64,000 bases of DNA, from contig MEOG01000069.1 of the NCBI GenBank assembly GCA_001769125.1, forward strand, positions 124,001 to 188,000, in the 5' to 3' direction. Below, piece by piece: positions 1-8,815 of the stretch. The notes beneath the pieces were generated by a model, which worked only from the letters and a program-made list of their open reading frames with translations, had not been told where the DNA came from and ran no database searches. Source of the stretch: Bacteroidetes bacterium GWF2_35_48 (GTDB taxonomy: Bacteria > Bacteroidota > Bacteroidia > Bacteroidales > GWF2-35-48). A program made the translations under genes and the position numbers. Every line of letters begins with the position of its first letter. The first letter of the stretch is position 1.

Positions 1-408
1 TCGATGCTTTCATTCAACAGTTGCAACAAAGCAAACACATCAACTTCTGAACCTGTAGCCGGTACTGCAACTATTAAGGGTGTAATTAAAGCAGATATTA
101 ATTTAGATGGCACTGATGAAACTGTTCCTGCTGGAACAAAAGTAATCGCGCAGATTAATGCTGTGGATTTAATTGATAACCCAACTCCAGGTTATAACTA
201 TGGCAAAATTCAGTATGAAACTACAACAAGCAGCATAGGAGAATATTCTATATCTGTTGCTGCAGGAACAAAATCAGTTTCTGTAAATTTGATTTGTGAT
301 GATATAATTGCAGGTTCTGCTGCTTTTCCTAGAATAATTCTTACAGGACCTACAGCTTCTGCTAGTGTTGTTAAAAATAATGTACAGATTATTGATATGA
401 ATTATTAA
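1..408 (+). CDS. C-terminal part of an exported lipoprotein (5' end outside window)
   Basis: The reading frame is open from the first base, so the true start lies upstream. The visible part begins with the end of a signal peptide and a lipobox-like FNSC, where the cysteine would be lipidated. The mature part is short (about 127 residues), rich in Thr, Ser, Ala and Val, with the alternating pattern of a beta-sandwich: repeated VTxxGTK-like turns and a GEYSISV strand. Small beta-sandwich lipoproteins of this kind are common in the Bacteroidota envelope. I do not recognise a named family. tRNA-Pro follows closely on the same strand. Confidence 0.6.
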   Translation, partial: SMLSFNSCNKANTSTSEPVAGTATIKGVIKADINLDGTDETVPAGTKVIAQINAVDLIDNPTPGYNYGKIQYETTTSSIGEYSISVAAGTKSVSVNLICDDIIAGSAAFPRIILTGPTASASVVKNNVQIIDMNY

Positions 409-423
409 TAAAAATTGTTTTGA

Positions 424-497
424 CGGGGTGTGGCGCAGTTGGCTAGCGCACTTGCATGGGGTGCAAGGGGTCGTACGTTCGAGTCGTATCACCCCGA
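424..497 (+). tRNA. tRNA-Pro (anticodon GGG)
   Basis: The cloverleaf folds fully. Acceptor CGGGGTG (424-430) pairs with CACCCCG (490-496). The D stem GCGC/GCGC is at 433-449. The anticodon stem CTTGC/GCAAG encloses ATGGGGT, with anticodon GGG at 458-460. The T stem GTACG/CGTAT carries loop TTCGAGT. The C1-G72 pair and G37 are typical of bacterial proline tRNAs. The 3' CCA is not encoded (A497 is the discriminator base, followed by CAA). Confidence 0.95.
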
Positions 498-510
498 CAA
501 ATTTTTAATG

Positions 511-546
511 AAAAGTTGCTGATAATAAGTCAGCAACTTTTTTTTT
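511..546 (+). terminator. Intrinsic terminator after tRNA-Pro
   Basis: GTTGCTGA (515-522) pairs perfectly with TCAGCAAC (530-537) around a 7-base loop, flanked by AAAA on the left and a run of nine T on the right. It should end the tRNA transcript. Confidence 0.85.
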
Positions 547-682
547 GAACTGCATTTGAAATATAAACTGGGATATAGTGTTTCAACAAGAATGTTCTGA
601 CAGAAAAGAGTCTGTTGCTTAAAAAAAAAAATAAAAAGCAAGGGGCTAAAATATTTTTGCATCGAAGTTTATTAAAAATGCT

Positions 683-690
683 TATATTTG
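683..690 (+). promoter_or_regulatory. Bacteroidota promoter -7 element (TATATTTG)
   Basis: TATATTTG matches the Bacteroidota consensus TAnnTTTG. A TTTG at 656-659 could be the -33 element, but the spacing of 23 is a little long. It would start transcription near 695, into the structured segment and prfC. Confidence 0.55.
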
Positions 691-840
691 CGACCGATTA
701 ATGTCAAGGTATTTTAAACATAGTATTCCTACTCCGCCTTGATGTACTCTTCCTCGCAATCTGCTTAGGCCGCGTACAGTAAATTACTTTATTTTATTAA
801 CCAGGTCGTTCTATTTCAGTGGCTCGACTATATATTTAAT
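691..840 (+). ncRNA. Putative structured leader or small RNA upstream of prfC
   Basis: This stretch is clearly GC-richer than the AT-rich spacers around it and holds no convincing ORF. ATGTCAAGG (701-709) pairs with CCTTGATGT, which begins about 30 bases further on (9 bp, two of them G-U). TGTAC and GTACA flank a second arm. CGACC (691-695) can pair with GGTCG (804-808), while the same GGTCG can instead pair with CGAC (825-828) close to the prfC start. These alternatives suggest either a small RNA or a 5' leader. I found no SRP, RNase P or tmRNA signature. Some Bacteroidota 6S-like RNAs have this size, but I cannot confirm that identity. Confidence 0.4.
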
Positions 841-844
841 AATT

Positions 845-2470
845 TTGAAACAGGACGAAATAAATAAAAGAAGAACATTTGGAATTATCAGCCATCCTGA
901 TGCAGGAAAAACCACACTTACAGAAAAACTGCTATTATTTGGAGGAGCGATACAAACTGCCGGTGCTGTAAAAAGTAATAAAATAAAAAACACAGCAACT
1001 TCCGATTTTATGGAAATTGAAAAGCAGCGTGGAATTTCTGTTGCTACTTCTGTAATGGGGTTTGAATATAATGGCTACAAAATAAATATTCTCGATACAC
1101 CCGGTCACAAAGACTTTGCAGAAGATACTTACCGTACTCTTACTGCTGTTGATAGTGTTATTTTGGTTATAGATTGTGTAAAAGGAGTAGAAGAGCAAAC
1201 CAGAAAATTAATGGAAGTATGTAGAATGAGACATACGCCGGTTATAATTTTTATTAATAAAATGGACAGGGAAGGGCAGGACCCCCTTTCATTACTTGAG
1301 AATGTTGAACAAGAGCTTAACATACATATCCGACCTCTTTCGTGGCCTATTGGAATAGGAAATAAATTTAAGGGTGTTTTTAATTTGTTTGAAAAAAAAT
1401 TACAACTTTTTTCACCGAATGTAACGAAAATAGCTAAAGATGTTTTTGCAATTAATGATATCAATGATATTGAATTTGATCGGCAAGTTGGAGATTCTGT
1501 AGCAAAAAAATTCAGGGAAGAAGTTGAGTTGATTGATGAAATATTTGAGCCTTTTGATTTGGATTTATACACAGAAGGGTATTTAGCTCCTTTATTTTTT
1601 GGAAGCGCTATTAATAATTTCGGTGTAAAAGAATTATTGGACACATTTGTTCGCATTGCTCCTTCGCCACTACCCAGAATAACTAATTTAAGAGAAGTTA
1701 GTCCGCTTGAAAAAGATTTTACCGGATTTATCTTTAAAATTCATGCCAATTTGGACCCGAATCATCGAGACAGAATAGCATTTTGCAGAGTTGTTTCAGG
1801 CAAATTCGAACGCAATAAATTTTATTATCATACGCGATTAAATAAAAAATTGAGGTTTTCTAGTCCTGTTGGTTTTATGGCCAACGAAAAAAGCATTTTG
1901 GAGGAAGCTTTACCCGGTGATGTTGTTGGTTTATACGATACCGGAAATTTTAAAATTGGCGATACGCTTTCAGAAAATGAATCCATTTTTTTTAAAGGAA
2001 TTCCTAGTTTTTCTCCAGAAATTTTTAAAGAATTAGTGAATAAAAACCCTTTAAAAACAAAACAATTGGAGAAAGGAATCCGACAACTTAGCGATGAAGG
2101 GATGGCGCAATTATTTATTCGTGAAATGGGAAATACAAAAATAATCGGAACTGTTGGTGAACTTCAGTTTGAAGTAATACAATTTCGTTTACTTCACGAA
2201 TATGGTGCTTCATGTACGTTTACACCTCTTAATTATACGAAAGCATGCTGGCTGACATCAACAAATAAACAGGTTTTAGAGAAATTCATAACACAAAAAC
2301 CTCAATACATCACATTCGATAAAGATGGGCGACCTGTTTTTATGGCAGAAAGCGATTGGTTTTTAAATACAATCCGCCAAACAGTTCCCGAAATAGAATT
2401 TCATTTTACATCTGAATTTAAAACAGATCAACAACAAATAAATAATATGGAAACATGGGCAAAGAAATAA
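845..2470 (+). CDS. prfC: Peptide chain release factor 3
   Basis: RF-3 is a ribosome-associated GTPase that recycles RF-1 and RF-2 after termination. The G domain shows G1 SHPDAGKTT at residues 16-24, the RGIS switch I motif near 62, G3 DTPGHKDF at 84 and G4 NKMD at 138-141. Domain II and the C-terminal domain follow. At 541 aa it is full length for the family. The chosen start is TTG, because no ATG lies in frame between an upstream stop at 740 and the conserved [15 protein letters not shown] block; homologues begin a few residues before that block. A structured segment with a promoter-like site lies just upstream. Confidence 0.95.
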   Translation: MKQDEINKRRTFGIISHPDAGKTTLTEKLLLFGGAIQTAGAVKSNKIKNTATSDFMEIEKQRGISVATSVMGFEYNGYKINILDTPGHKDFAEDTYRTLTAVDSVILVIDCVKGVEEQTRKLMEVCRMRHTPVIIFINKMDREGQDPLSLLENVEQELNIHIRPLSWPIGIGNKFKGVFNLFEKKLQLFSPNVTKIAKDVFAINDINDIEFDRQVGDSVAKKFREEVELIDEIFEPFDLDLYTEGYLAPLFFGSAINNFGVKELLDTFVRIAPSPLPRITNLREVSPLEKDFTGFIFKIHANLDPNHRDRIAFCRVVSGKFERNKFYYHTRLNKKLRFSSPVGFMANEKSILEEALPGDVVGLYDTGNFKIGDTLSENESIFFKGIPSFSPEIFKELVNKNPLKTKQLEKGIRQLSDEGMAQLFIREMGNTKIIGTVGELQFEVIQFRLLHEYGASCTFTPLNYTKACWLTSTNKQVLEKFITQKPQYITFDKDGRPVFMAESDWFLNTIRQTVPEIEFHFTSEFKTDQQQINNMETWAKK

Positions 2471-2544
2471 TTTATGACATGGAAGCCATGCTTAAGATGA
2501 AACAGGGCGTAGAAAAAAGGTAAAAGAAGTAAGCGAAAAAAGAA

Positions 2545-3034
2545 CACTCTTATGAAAACAATCGAAAAACAGAAAGGGAATACTTATTTGAACTTTGGAA
2601 AAAAATTGATTTTCTCTTATCTGAAATCAACGAAGCAATACAGCTAAAAAGCGATGAGGTAGCGACAATGAACAAGCATATTCAAGTGCATAAAACTGAT
2701 ATGGATTACCTCGAAAAAAATAATATGCGGAAACCATTATTAATTTTTTGTTACAAGGCGAACATAGTGTTGGAAACAGAAAAAGACTTCACAGACCAAA
2801 AGACACCGCTTATTTTGGAAAAATTGATTTTGTTGTTGAAAATTCAAATGATCTTAAAAACATCTATGTAGGGGTTCATAATTTTTAAGACAACGATTTT
2901 AATGAGGGATTCACTTATCAATACAGTAGAAAATCAAAAATTCACTCTTATTAAAATTGAGAAGATGTAACCCATAATGAAGATGTTTCAGCTTTGTTTT
3001 CTGGTTTTTACTTTGTAAGAGTTTATTGTAAATG
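2545..3034 (+). pseudogene. Decayed remnant of a HelD-like superfamily I helicase N-terminus
   Basis: No intact gene fits here, but pieces in different frames resemble the N-terminal part of HelD/UvrD-like helicases in the right order. First comes YLFELWKKIDFL followed by a coiled stretch and DYLEKNNMRK. Then, after a frame change near 2740, comes LLQGEHSVGNRKR and AYFGKIDFVVE...IYVGVHNF, which recalls the family's PYFGRIDF...YIGxxxF block. Near 2970 comes HNEDVSALFSGFYF, which recalls the DWRAPISSLFY block. Stops and frameshifts separate the pieces, and the whole helicase core with its Walker motifs is missing. I infer a truncated and degrading gene. The family assignment rests on short motifs only. 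Confidence 0.5.
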
Positions 3035-3081
3035 AAAAGATTTATCACGAAAAAATTGTAATACAGCATTAGCAATAAAAC

Positions 3082-3113
3082 ACAAAAGGCAGGTTATACA
3101 ACCTGCCTTTTGT
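3082..3113. terminator. Bidirectional intrinsic terminator downstream of rho
   Basis: ACAAAAGGCAGGT (3082-3094) and ACCTGCCTTTTGT (3101-3113) form a perfect 13-bp stem with a 6-base loop. A- and T-rich flanks lie on both sides, so it can stop transcription from rho on the minus strand and anything arriving from the plus strand. Confidence 0.8.
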
Positions 3114-3136
3114 AAAAATGTTTTTCAAAAACGCTA

Positions 3137-5041
3137 TCAATTATCATTCATTGAAATCAGGAATTCTTCATTCGTGCTTGTTTTAGAAAGGCGGTCGAGC
3201 ATAAAATCCATAGTTTCCTGCGAGTTCATATCTCCGAGATAATTTCTTAAAACCCATATTCTGTTAAGATATTCTTTCTGTAGCAAGAGGTCTTCTCTAC
3301 GTGTACTGGAAGCATTGACATCCACTGCGGGGTAAATACGTTTATTGGAAAGTTTTCTGTCGAGCTGCAATTCCATGTTGCCGGTTCCTTTAAATTCTTC
3401 AAAAATTACTTCGTCCATTTTAGAACCTGTTTCTGTCAGAGCAGTAGCAATGATGGTAAGGGAGCCTCCGTTTTCAATGTTTCTGGCAGAGCCAAAAAAT
3501 CTTTTAGGTTTGTGTAAAGCATTTGCATCCACACCACCGGAAAGAACTTTCCCTGATGCTGGTTGTACTGTGTTATAGGCGCGTGCGAGGCGTGTGATGG
3601 AGTCTAAAAGAATAACCACATCGTGTCCGCTTTCAACAAGGCGTTTTGCTTTTTCAAGAACAATATTCGCAATGCGTACGTGTTTGTCTGCAGGTTCGTC
3701 AAACGTAGAAGCAATGACTTCTCCGGTAACATTTCTTGCCATGTCTGTAACCTCTTCAGGTCGTTCATCAATAAGAAGAATTATAAGATATACTTCAGGA
3801 TGATTTGCTGCAATAGCATTTGCGATTTCTTTCAGAAGTACTGTTTTCCCTGTTTTAGGCTGCGCAACAATCAGACCTCTTTGTCCTTTGCCGAGTGGTG
3901 AAAAAAGATCAATGATTCTTGTAGACAGAGAGCTTTTGCCGTTTCCTGTAATGTTGAATTTTTCATTAGGGAATAAAGGAGTGAGATGTTCAAAAGGGAT
4001 GCGGTCTCTGATCATATCAGGATTCCTTCCATTAATTTGTTCAATTTTAATAAGCGGGAAATATTTTTCCCCATCTTTTGGAGGTCTGATGGTTCCTTCA
4101 ACCGTGTCGCCGGTTTTTAATCCGAATAATTTAATCTGAGATTGGGATACATAAATATCATCGGGAGAATTGAGATAATTATAATCGGCAGATCTTAGAA
4201 AACCATATCCGTCCGGCATAATTTCAAGCACGCCTGAACTGTTGATGATCCCATCGAAATCAAATATTTTATCGGGCTTTGGTTTTTCAATGATTTTTCT
4301 TTGAGGTAATGGAACAGAATCCTGAATGTTTATTTTTTTCAGGTCATCATCAATATCTTTCTGAAGTTCCAGTGTCATGTTATTATCTACAATCAGAGGT
4401 TCTGAAAAATTATTATTAGACTCTTTGCTGAAATCATTTTCTTCTTGCATTTCTTCCTGCGGATAGGAAATTTCTTCCTGAGGATAGATGATGTCTTCTT
4501 TTACCTCAATAATTTCATTATCGGGAATCAAAGAATCATTATTAATTACTTCAACAGGTTTGTCTGTTTTCTGAATTAAAGTTTTTTTCTCAGGCTCTAC
4601 AGCCTTTTTATAAAACAAAGGTAATTCCGGTTCTATTTTTGCTTTTTCAACAATAATATCCTCTTCAGGCGGTATGACATTTTCTTTTTTGAAAAGGTTA
4701 TTTAATTGCTGTTCTTTTTCTTTTTTTATTATGATTGACTCTTCTGCATCTTTTTCAGCAGGTGTTTGATCATAATCTCCTTTAACATCTTCGGAGCTTG
4801 ATTTTTGCTGCCCGTTGTATTTTACTTTTTCAACCTTGCGATGGCGTGGACGTTTTTGCAGCGGGGGTTGATTTTGTTTTTTTAACACATCTTCTTTAGA
4901 GGCTGCAATAGCCTGACTGTCGAGTATTGCGTATATAAGATCTTGCTTTCGTAATGTTTCTGATTTTTTAATGTTGAGCTGTTTTGCAATTTCTTTCAGC
5001 TCTGTAACAACCATGTTGTTCAGTTCTAGGATATCGTACAT
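3137..5041 (-). CDS. rho: Transcription termination factor Rho with long acidic insertion
   Basis: Rho is the hexameric RNA-dependent ATPase that ends transcription of untranslated RNA. Residues 1-45 form the SAP-like Rho_N domain. About 200 residues of low-complexity, Glu/Lys/Pro-rich sequence follow (roughly 50-255), including a near-duplicate [14 protein letters not shown]. The RNA-binding fold begins at the [15 protein letters not shown] motif. The ATPase has Walker A AQPKTGKT near 395, Walker [11 protein letters not shown] near 477 and the [21 protein letters not shown] block. At 634 aa it is about 200 longer than E. coli Rho; such insertions are known in Bacteroidota. It is monocistronic, with a strong hairpin after the stop. 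Confidence 0.96.
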   Translation of the reverse strand: MYDILELNNMVVTELKEIAKQLNIKKSETLRKQDLIYAILDSQAIAASKEDVLKKQNQPPLQKRPRHRKVEKVKYNGQQKSSSEDVKGDYDQTPAEKDAEESIIIKKEKEQQLNNLFKKENVIPPEEDIIVEKAKIEPELPLFYKKAVEPEKKTLIQKTDKPVEVINNDSLIPDNEIIEVKEDIIYPQEEISYPQEEMQEENDFSKESNNNFSEPLIVDNNMTLELQKDIDDDLKKINIQDSVPLPQRKIIEKPKPDKIFDFDGIINSSGVLEIMPDGYGFLRSADYNYLNSPDDIYVSQSQIKLFGLKTGDTVEGTIRPPKDGEKYFPLIKIEQINGRNPDMIRDRIPFEHLTPLFPNEKFNITGNGKSSLSTRIIDLFSPLGKGQRGLIVAQPKTGKTVLLKEIANAIAANHPEVYLIILLIDERPEEVTDMARNVTGEVIASTFDEPADKHVRIANIVLEKAKRLVESGHDVVILLDSITRLARAYNTVQPASGKVLSGGVDANALHKPKRFFGSARNIENGGSLTIIATALTETGSKMDEVIFEEFKGTGNMELQLDRKLSNKRIYPAVDVNASSTRREDLLLQKEYLNRIWVLRNYLGDMNSQETMDFMLDRLSKTSTNEEFLISMNDN

Positions 5042-5214
5042 GAAAAATATTTATTAGAGAATTTATTTATGAATTGAATAAAACAATAGATGCTGGATTT
5101 TAGAAAAAATGTTTTGGTAAAAATATCTTCAGGATTAAATCTGACCCCTCAAAATCACAGAATTTTTTGCAAGTATACGGATTGCTGTTTTAATTTCCAA
5201 AAAATAATGAAAAA

Positions 5215-5469
5215 TTATTTATGCCTGATTTTTAGAAACAATATAGAAAGAGCTGGTAATAAAGTAATAGAGTTTGCCAGTATTACCGGAATATCTTCTT
5301 TCAAAATTCCATAAAAAACCCAAAGTGAAATTCCTGATATTAGTATTATATACATATATAAAGAGATGCTCTTCGTATTACGTGTTTTAATAATTTTATA
5401 CGCCTGAGGAAAATATGCAATAGTCGTGAATATTCCTGCAAGTATGCCAATCAGGCTGATTTTGTCCAT
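5215..5469 (-). CDS. SemiSWEET-type sugar transporter
   Basis: This 84-residue protein has three hydrophobic helices (about 4-22, 36-55 and 60-80) and the PQ-loop signature TTIAYFPQAYKIIKTRNTKS in the first helix and loop. That is the layout of bacterial SemiSWEETs, half-size transporters that dimerise to move sugars down their gradient across the inner membrane. Length and motif fit well; the substrate cannot be told. It sits between rho and pepP on the same strand, with no sign of shared function. Confidence 0.85.
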   Translation of the reverse strand: MDKISLIGILAGIFTTIAYFPQAYKIIKTRNTKSISLYMYIILISGISLWVFYGILKEDIPVILANSITLLPALSILFLKIRHK

Positions 5470-5507
5470 TTTATATCATGTTTGTTTGTTTTGAAAATGA
5501 ATTCAAA

Positions 5508-6797
5508 TTATTTTTTACGCAGAAGTTTTTCAATTTCATCTGCTTCGATAGGAATATGTTCCATAAGGTCTACCGGATTCTTATCCACCATAATATCATT
5601 TTCAATGCGAATACCAATGTTTTCTTCTGTTATATACAAACCCGGTTCGCAGGTAAGCACCATGCCTTTTTGAAATACTGTTTGTTTTGTGCCAACATCA
5701 TGAACATCCAGACCAAGGAAATGAGAAGTACCATGCATGAAATACTTAAAATACAAAGGTGCTTCTTTTTTTTGTTTTTTTACATCTTCTGCTGAAAATA
5801 GCTTCAGGCGTATCATTTCAGCTTCAAGAAGTTTATTTACTTTTGCATTTACAATATCAATAGTATTTCCCGGAACAAACATTTTTTTTGCTTCTTTAAA
5901 AACTCTTAAAACGGCATTATAGCATTCTTTCTGACGTTTTGTGAATTTTCCGCTAACCGGAATTGTTCTTGAGCAATCTGCTGCATAATTAGCATATTCA
6001 GCACCGAAATCAAGCAGCAGTAAATCGTTATTTTTACATTCCTTATCATTTTCTACATAATGCAAAATGCAGGCATTTCCTCCAGCAGCAACAATAGGAG
6101 CATAGGCATGCCCATTTGCCCCGTTTCTCAGAAACTCATACGTGATTTCTGCTTCGACTTCATATTCTTTCATGCCCGGTCTGATGTTCCCTAACAATTT
6201 GCGGAAAGCTTTTTCTGTAATATCACATGCGTTTTTTATCAGTTTTATTTCCTGATGTTCTTTTATTGTACGGAGTTTTGTTAAAATGGGAGCAAGCCGC
6301 ATATAGTTATGAAGAGGGAAATCGGTTTTTGTTTTTTGAACGAACCTTAATTCCCTGTAGGGCACTTCTGTTGAATAGCGTGGGTTTTCATTGAGTGAAA
6401 AATAAACATTACCTGCAAATAGCATCAATTCTTTAAATACTGTATCAAAATCGTTGAGCCATTTAACTGTTTTAATTCCGGATATTTCTGTAACCTCTGC
6501 ATGGCTGTATTTGTGCCCGTACCAAATAACCATGGTTTCATCGGCCTTTACGGTAAAAACAATTTCGCGCATGTTCTCCATCGGATGATCGGGACAAAGG
6601 CAAAGTATACATTTTTCCTGATCAAGACCTGTAAGATAAAACAAATCTGAACTCTGCCTGAATGGAAAATTCTGATCGCCGTTTCTGGGCATTTCATCAT
6701 TAGAATTGATTACAACCAGCGAATTTGGAGCAATTTCTTTAATCAGTTTTTTTCTGTTTTTCTGGAATAATTGCTTGTCTATTTTTTCGTATTTCAT
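5508..6797 (-). CDS. pepP: Xaa-Pro aminopeptidase (M24B family)
   Basis: This cytosolic dimetal enzyme releases the N-terminal residue from peptides with proline in second position. Residues 1-150 are the AMP_N domain, with the typical SGDQNFPFRQ-like stretch (here NGDQNFPFRQSSDLFYLTG). The pita-bread catalytic domain follows. Metal ligands are visible in order: Asp in LLLLDFGAEYANYAADCSR, His in HGTSHFLGLDVHDVG (near 359), Glu in LTCEPGLYI and Glu in GIRIENDIMV. Length (429 aa) is normal. A minus-strand TATTTTTG lies about 75 bases upstream. Confidence 0.94.
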   Translation of the reverse strand: MKYEKIDKQLFQKNRKKLIKEIAPNSLVVINSNDEMPRNGDQNFPFRQSSDLFYLTGLDQEKCILCLCPDHPMENMREIVFTVKADETMVIWYGHKYSHAEVTEISGIKTVKWLNDFDTVFKELMLFAGNVYFSLNENPRYSTEVPYRELRFVQKTKTDFPLHNYMRLAPILTKLRTIKEHQEIKLIKNACDITEKAFRKLLGNIRPGMKEYEVEAEITYEFLRNGANGHAYAPIVAAGGNACILHYVENDKECKNNDLLLLDFGAEYANYAADCSRTIPVSGKFTKRQKECYNAVLRVFKEAKKMFVPGNTIDIVNAKVNKLLEAEMIRLKLFSAEDVKKQKKEAPLYFKYFMHGTSHFLGLDVHDVGTKQTVFQKGMVLTCEPGLYITEENIGIRIENDIMVDKNPVDLMEHIPIEADEIEKLLRKK

Positions 6798-6870
6798 ATA
6801 ATATTTTTTCTTTTTTTTATTGATGTTTCATAACAAAGCATTAAGGAAATTTGAGTTGGAAGTATTGCGA

Positions 6871-6878
6871 CAAAAATA
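6871..6878 (-). promoter_or_regulatory. Possible promoter -7 element for pepP (TATTTTTG)
   Basis: On the minus strand this reads TATTTTTG, a match to TAnnTTTG. No clear -33 TTTG was found, so support is partial. Confidence 0.35.
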
Positions 6879-6920
6879 AAAAAGTTTATGAAATAAAAAG
6901 CATTTTACTAAACATGATTT

Positions 6921-7035
6921 ATACTATGCCCGGTCATTTTTTACGCTTTGGGAAAACCTTTGAGGTCTTCATTGGATAAGCACGTTGAGACCTCAAGGGT
7001 TTAAGCGATTGAGAAAAAATGACCGATAAGAGTAT
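6921..7035. repeat. Nested palindromic intergenic repeat, copy 1
   Basis: The outer arms run ATACT...CGGTCATTTTTT (6921-6942) and AAAAAATGACCG...AGTAT (7014-7035). The inner arms are AAACCTTTGAGGTCT (6954-6968) and AGACCTCAAGGGTTT (6988-7002), around a 19-base loop containing ATTGGATAAGCAC. A second copy with the same layout and about the same length lies at 49225-49343. It occupies most of the 365-bp gap between the divergent genes pepP and pfkA. No ORF is supported. It is either a short non-autonomous mobile element or a structured RNA or regulatory module. Confidence 0.85.
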
Positions 7036-7162
7036 AATATGAATTTTTTTCATTATTGTCAGATAAAAATTCGTTTTTTGTAGGACATTAATGATTTTTT
7101 TGTATTTTTTCAATCATAAATTTTGTATTACTTTGCAAAAACAAATAATTATTAAAAATTAA

Positions 7163-8203
7163 ATGGGTCATAAAATGCGAATAGGAATTCTTACAGCGGG
7201 AGGCGATTGTCCGGGTTTGAATGCAGCAATAAGAGGAATTGGCAAAACAGCAATATTACAATACGGAATGGAGGTTTACGGAATATCTTCCGGTTTTCTG
7301 GGGTTGATTAACAATGAATACGTGCGCCTGGATGAAGCCACTTTATCGGGAATTCTTACTGTTGGAGGTACAATTTTAGGAACTTCACGAGAGAAGCCTT
7401 TTAACAAAAATGAATTGCCGAATCCAAATGAAGTAAACAAACCCAAGCTGATAAAAAAGCATTACGATGAAATGGGTTTTGATTGTCTTGTATGCGCAGG
7501 AGGAAACGGTACTCAGAAAACAGCTGCATTGCTTTCAGAGTCGGGAATGAATGTCATCGGAATTCCAAAAACGATTGATAATGATGTGTGGGGAACAGAT
7601 ATTACATTCGGCTTTGATTCTGCTGTAAATATTGCAACAGAAGCGATTGACCGACTACATACCACAGCAAATTCTCATAAAAGAATTATGGTAATAGAAG
7701 TAATGGGGCATAATGCAGGATGGATTGCCTTGTATTCCGGCATAGCAGGTGGGGGAGATGTAATTTTAATTCCGGAAATAGAATACGATGAGAAAATTAT
7801 TTGTGATTATCTCGTTCAGAGAGCGTATAAGAAAAAAAATTCGTCTATTGTAGTGATCGCAGAAGGGATCAGGGTAGACAGTAAGAAAAAACGCGCAGGT
7901 ACTTATATTGCGAAAATGATTAATGAAAAAACCGGAATAGAAACGCGTGAAACAATTCTTGGTTATGTTCAACGAGGAGGAAGTCCTTCACCTATGGACA
8001 GGGTGCTTGCAACACAATATGGAGCTTACGCAGCAGAACTTATTGCACAAAAAAAATTCGGTGTGATGGTTGCTATGAAAAATAATAAAATTACCGATGT
8101 CTCATTAAATGATGTAGGTGGAAAAACGAGAACAGTTGATCCCGAGCATTCATTGATACTTCAGGCGCGTAGTATGGAAACTTGTTTTGGTGATGGAAAA
8201 TAG
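7163..8203 (+). CDS. pfkA: 6-phosphofructokinase (group III-like)
   Basis: Phosphofructokinase phosphorylates fructose 6-phosphate to the 1,6-bisphosphate in glycolysis. The N-terminus has MRIGILTAGGDCPGLNAAIR with the nucleotide-binding loop. GGNGTQ (about 112-117) and PKTIDNDVWGT (from 135) are the donor-specificity motifs. Position 104 (E. coli numbering) is Gly, as in ATP-dependent enzymes, but the next motif reads PKTIDND rather than PGTIDND, and that Lys is typical of pyrophosphate-dependent and mixed-type enzymes. At 346 aa it fits group III. Two starts are possible, ATG 7163 or ATG 7175 (MRIGIL), with no clear ribosome-binding site for either. The sequence TTACTTTG about 30 bases upstream resembles the promoter consensus. 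Confidence 0.93.
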   Translation: MGHKMRIGILTAGGDCPGLNAAIRGIGKTAILQYGMEVYGISSGFLGLINNEYVRLDEATLSGILTVGGTILGTSREKPFNKNELPNPNEVNKPKLIKKHYDEMGFDCLVCAGGNGTQKTAALLSESGMNVIGIPKTIDNDVWGTDITFGFDSAVNIATEAIDRLHTTANSHKRIMVIEVMGHNAGWIALYSGIAGGGDVILIPEIEYDEKIICDYLVQRAYKKKNSSIVVIAEGIRVDSKKKRAGTYIAKMINEKTGIETRETILGYVQRGGSPSPMDRVLATQYGAYAAELIAQKKFGVMVAMKNNKITDVSLNDVGGKTRTVDPEHSLILQARSMETCFGDGK

Positions 8204-8218
8204 TGTACAGAAAAACTT

Positions 8219-8248
8219 TGCAACCATGCAACCTGCAACCTGCAACAA
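8219..8248. repeat. GCAACCT-type intergenic repeat, copy A
   Basis: The spacer after pfkA holds GCAACC ATGCAACCT GCAACCT GCAAC, a heptamer-like tandem. Related sequence recurs at 21611-21737, 35393-35545 and 63650-63776, always in gaps between genes. Confidence 0.7.
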
Positions 8249-8284
8249 ACTTAAAATTAATAAATATACTGACTTTAAAAAATA

Positions 8285-8782
8285 ATGAAAATAATAGTAA
8301 TTGTAAGACACGCGAAAGCAATTGAACATGACCCTGAGATTACTGATTACGAACGTTCGCTTAGGATTCGCGGAATCAAAGATGCTCATAAGGTAAGCAA
8401 GCACCTGAAAAAGTCGAAGATAATTCCCCAGTTAATAATTTCCAGTCCTGCTTTCAGAGCTTTTGAAACAGCATCTATTTTTGCATCAGAACTTGATTAT
8501 TCTGTAAAAAAAATTCAGATTGAAGATTTTTTATACGAGGATTACTCCTCACTTGATTTTTTTAATATGATTTATCAGTGCGACCCTTCTGTATCTACAG
8601 TTTTAATAGTTGCTCACGATCCCCATATTTCGAGAATGTCTGCCGTACTTGCAAAGAATTTTAATGTGTTTCTTCCAACAACAGGTACTGCCGTATTAGA
8701 GTTTGAAGCGAAATCATGGAGCGATATAAAAGAAAGTGAAGGAAAGCTTCTAAAATATTGGTTTGCTGAAAAACTTGACTAA
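8285..8782 (+). CDS. SixA-type histidine phosphatase
   Basis: A 165-aa member of the histidine phosphatase superfamily. The catalytic RHA motif is at residues 8-10 (IVRHAKA) and the second catalytic histidine is in VAHDPHISRM near 110. Small proteins of this size resemble SixA, which dephosphorylates phosphohistidine on signalling or phosphotransfer proteins. The substrate here is unknown. It is followed by ppk1 after 33 bases on the same strand, a pairing that suggests a shared transcript and a link to phosphate metabolism. Confidence 0.85.
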   Translation: MKIIVIVRHAKAIEHDPEITDYERSLRIRGIKDAHKVSKHLKKSKIIPQLIISSPAFRAFETASIFASELDYSVKKIQIEDFLYEDYSSLDFFNMIYQCDPSVSTVLIVAHDPHISRMSAVLAKNFNVFLPTTGTAVLEFEAKSWSDIKESEGKLLKYWFAEKLD

Positions 8783-8815
8783 AATAATTAACCCTAATAT
8801 TCTAATAAAAAAAGT

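Noticed and set aside
274-492. 72-aa minus-strand frame across tRNA-Pro
   Set aside because: It overlaps a complete tRNA and the end of the lipoprotein gene, with no domain of its own.
691-840. tmRNA, SRP RNA or RNase P RNA
   Set aside because: None of the diagnostic sequences (tag reading frame, the GGAAG-type SRP loop, the RNase P GAGGAAAGTCC block) is present.
2668-2871. 67-aa open frame after prfC as a functional small gene
   Set aside because: Its second half is in the wrong frame relative to the helicase-like motifs on either side, and the surrounding stretch is riddled with stops; it reads better as part of a decayed gene.
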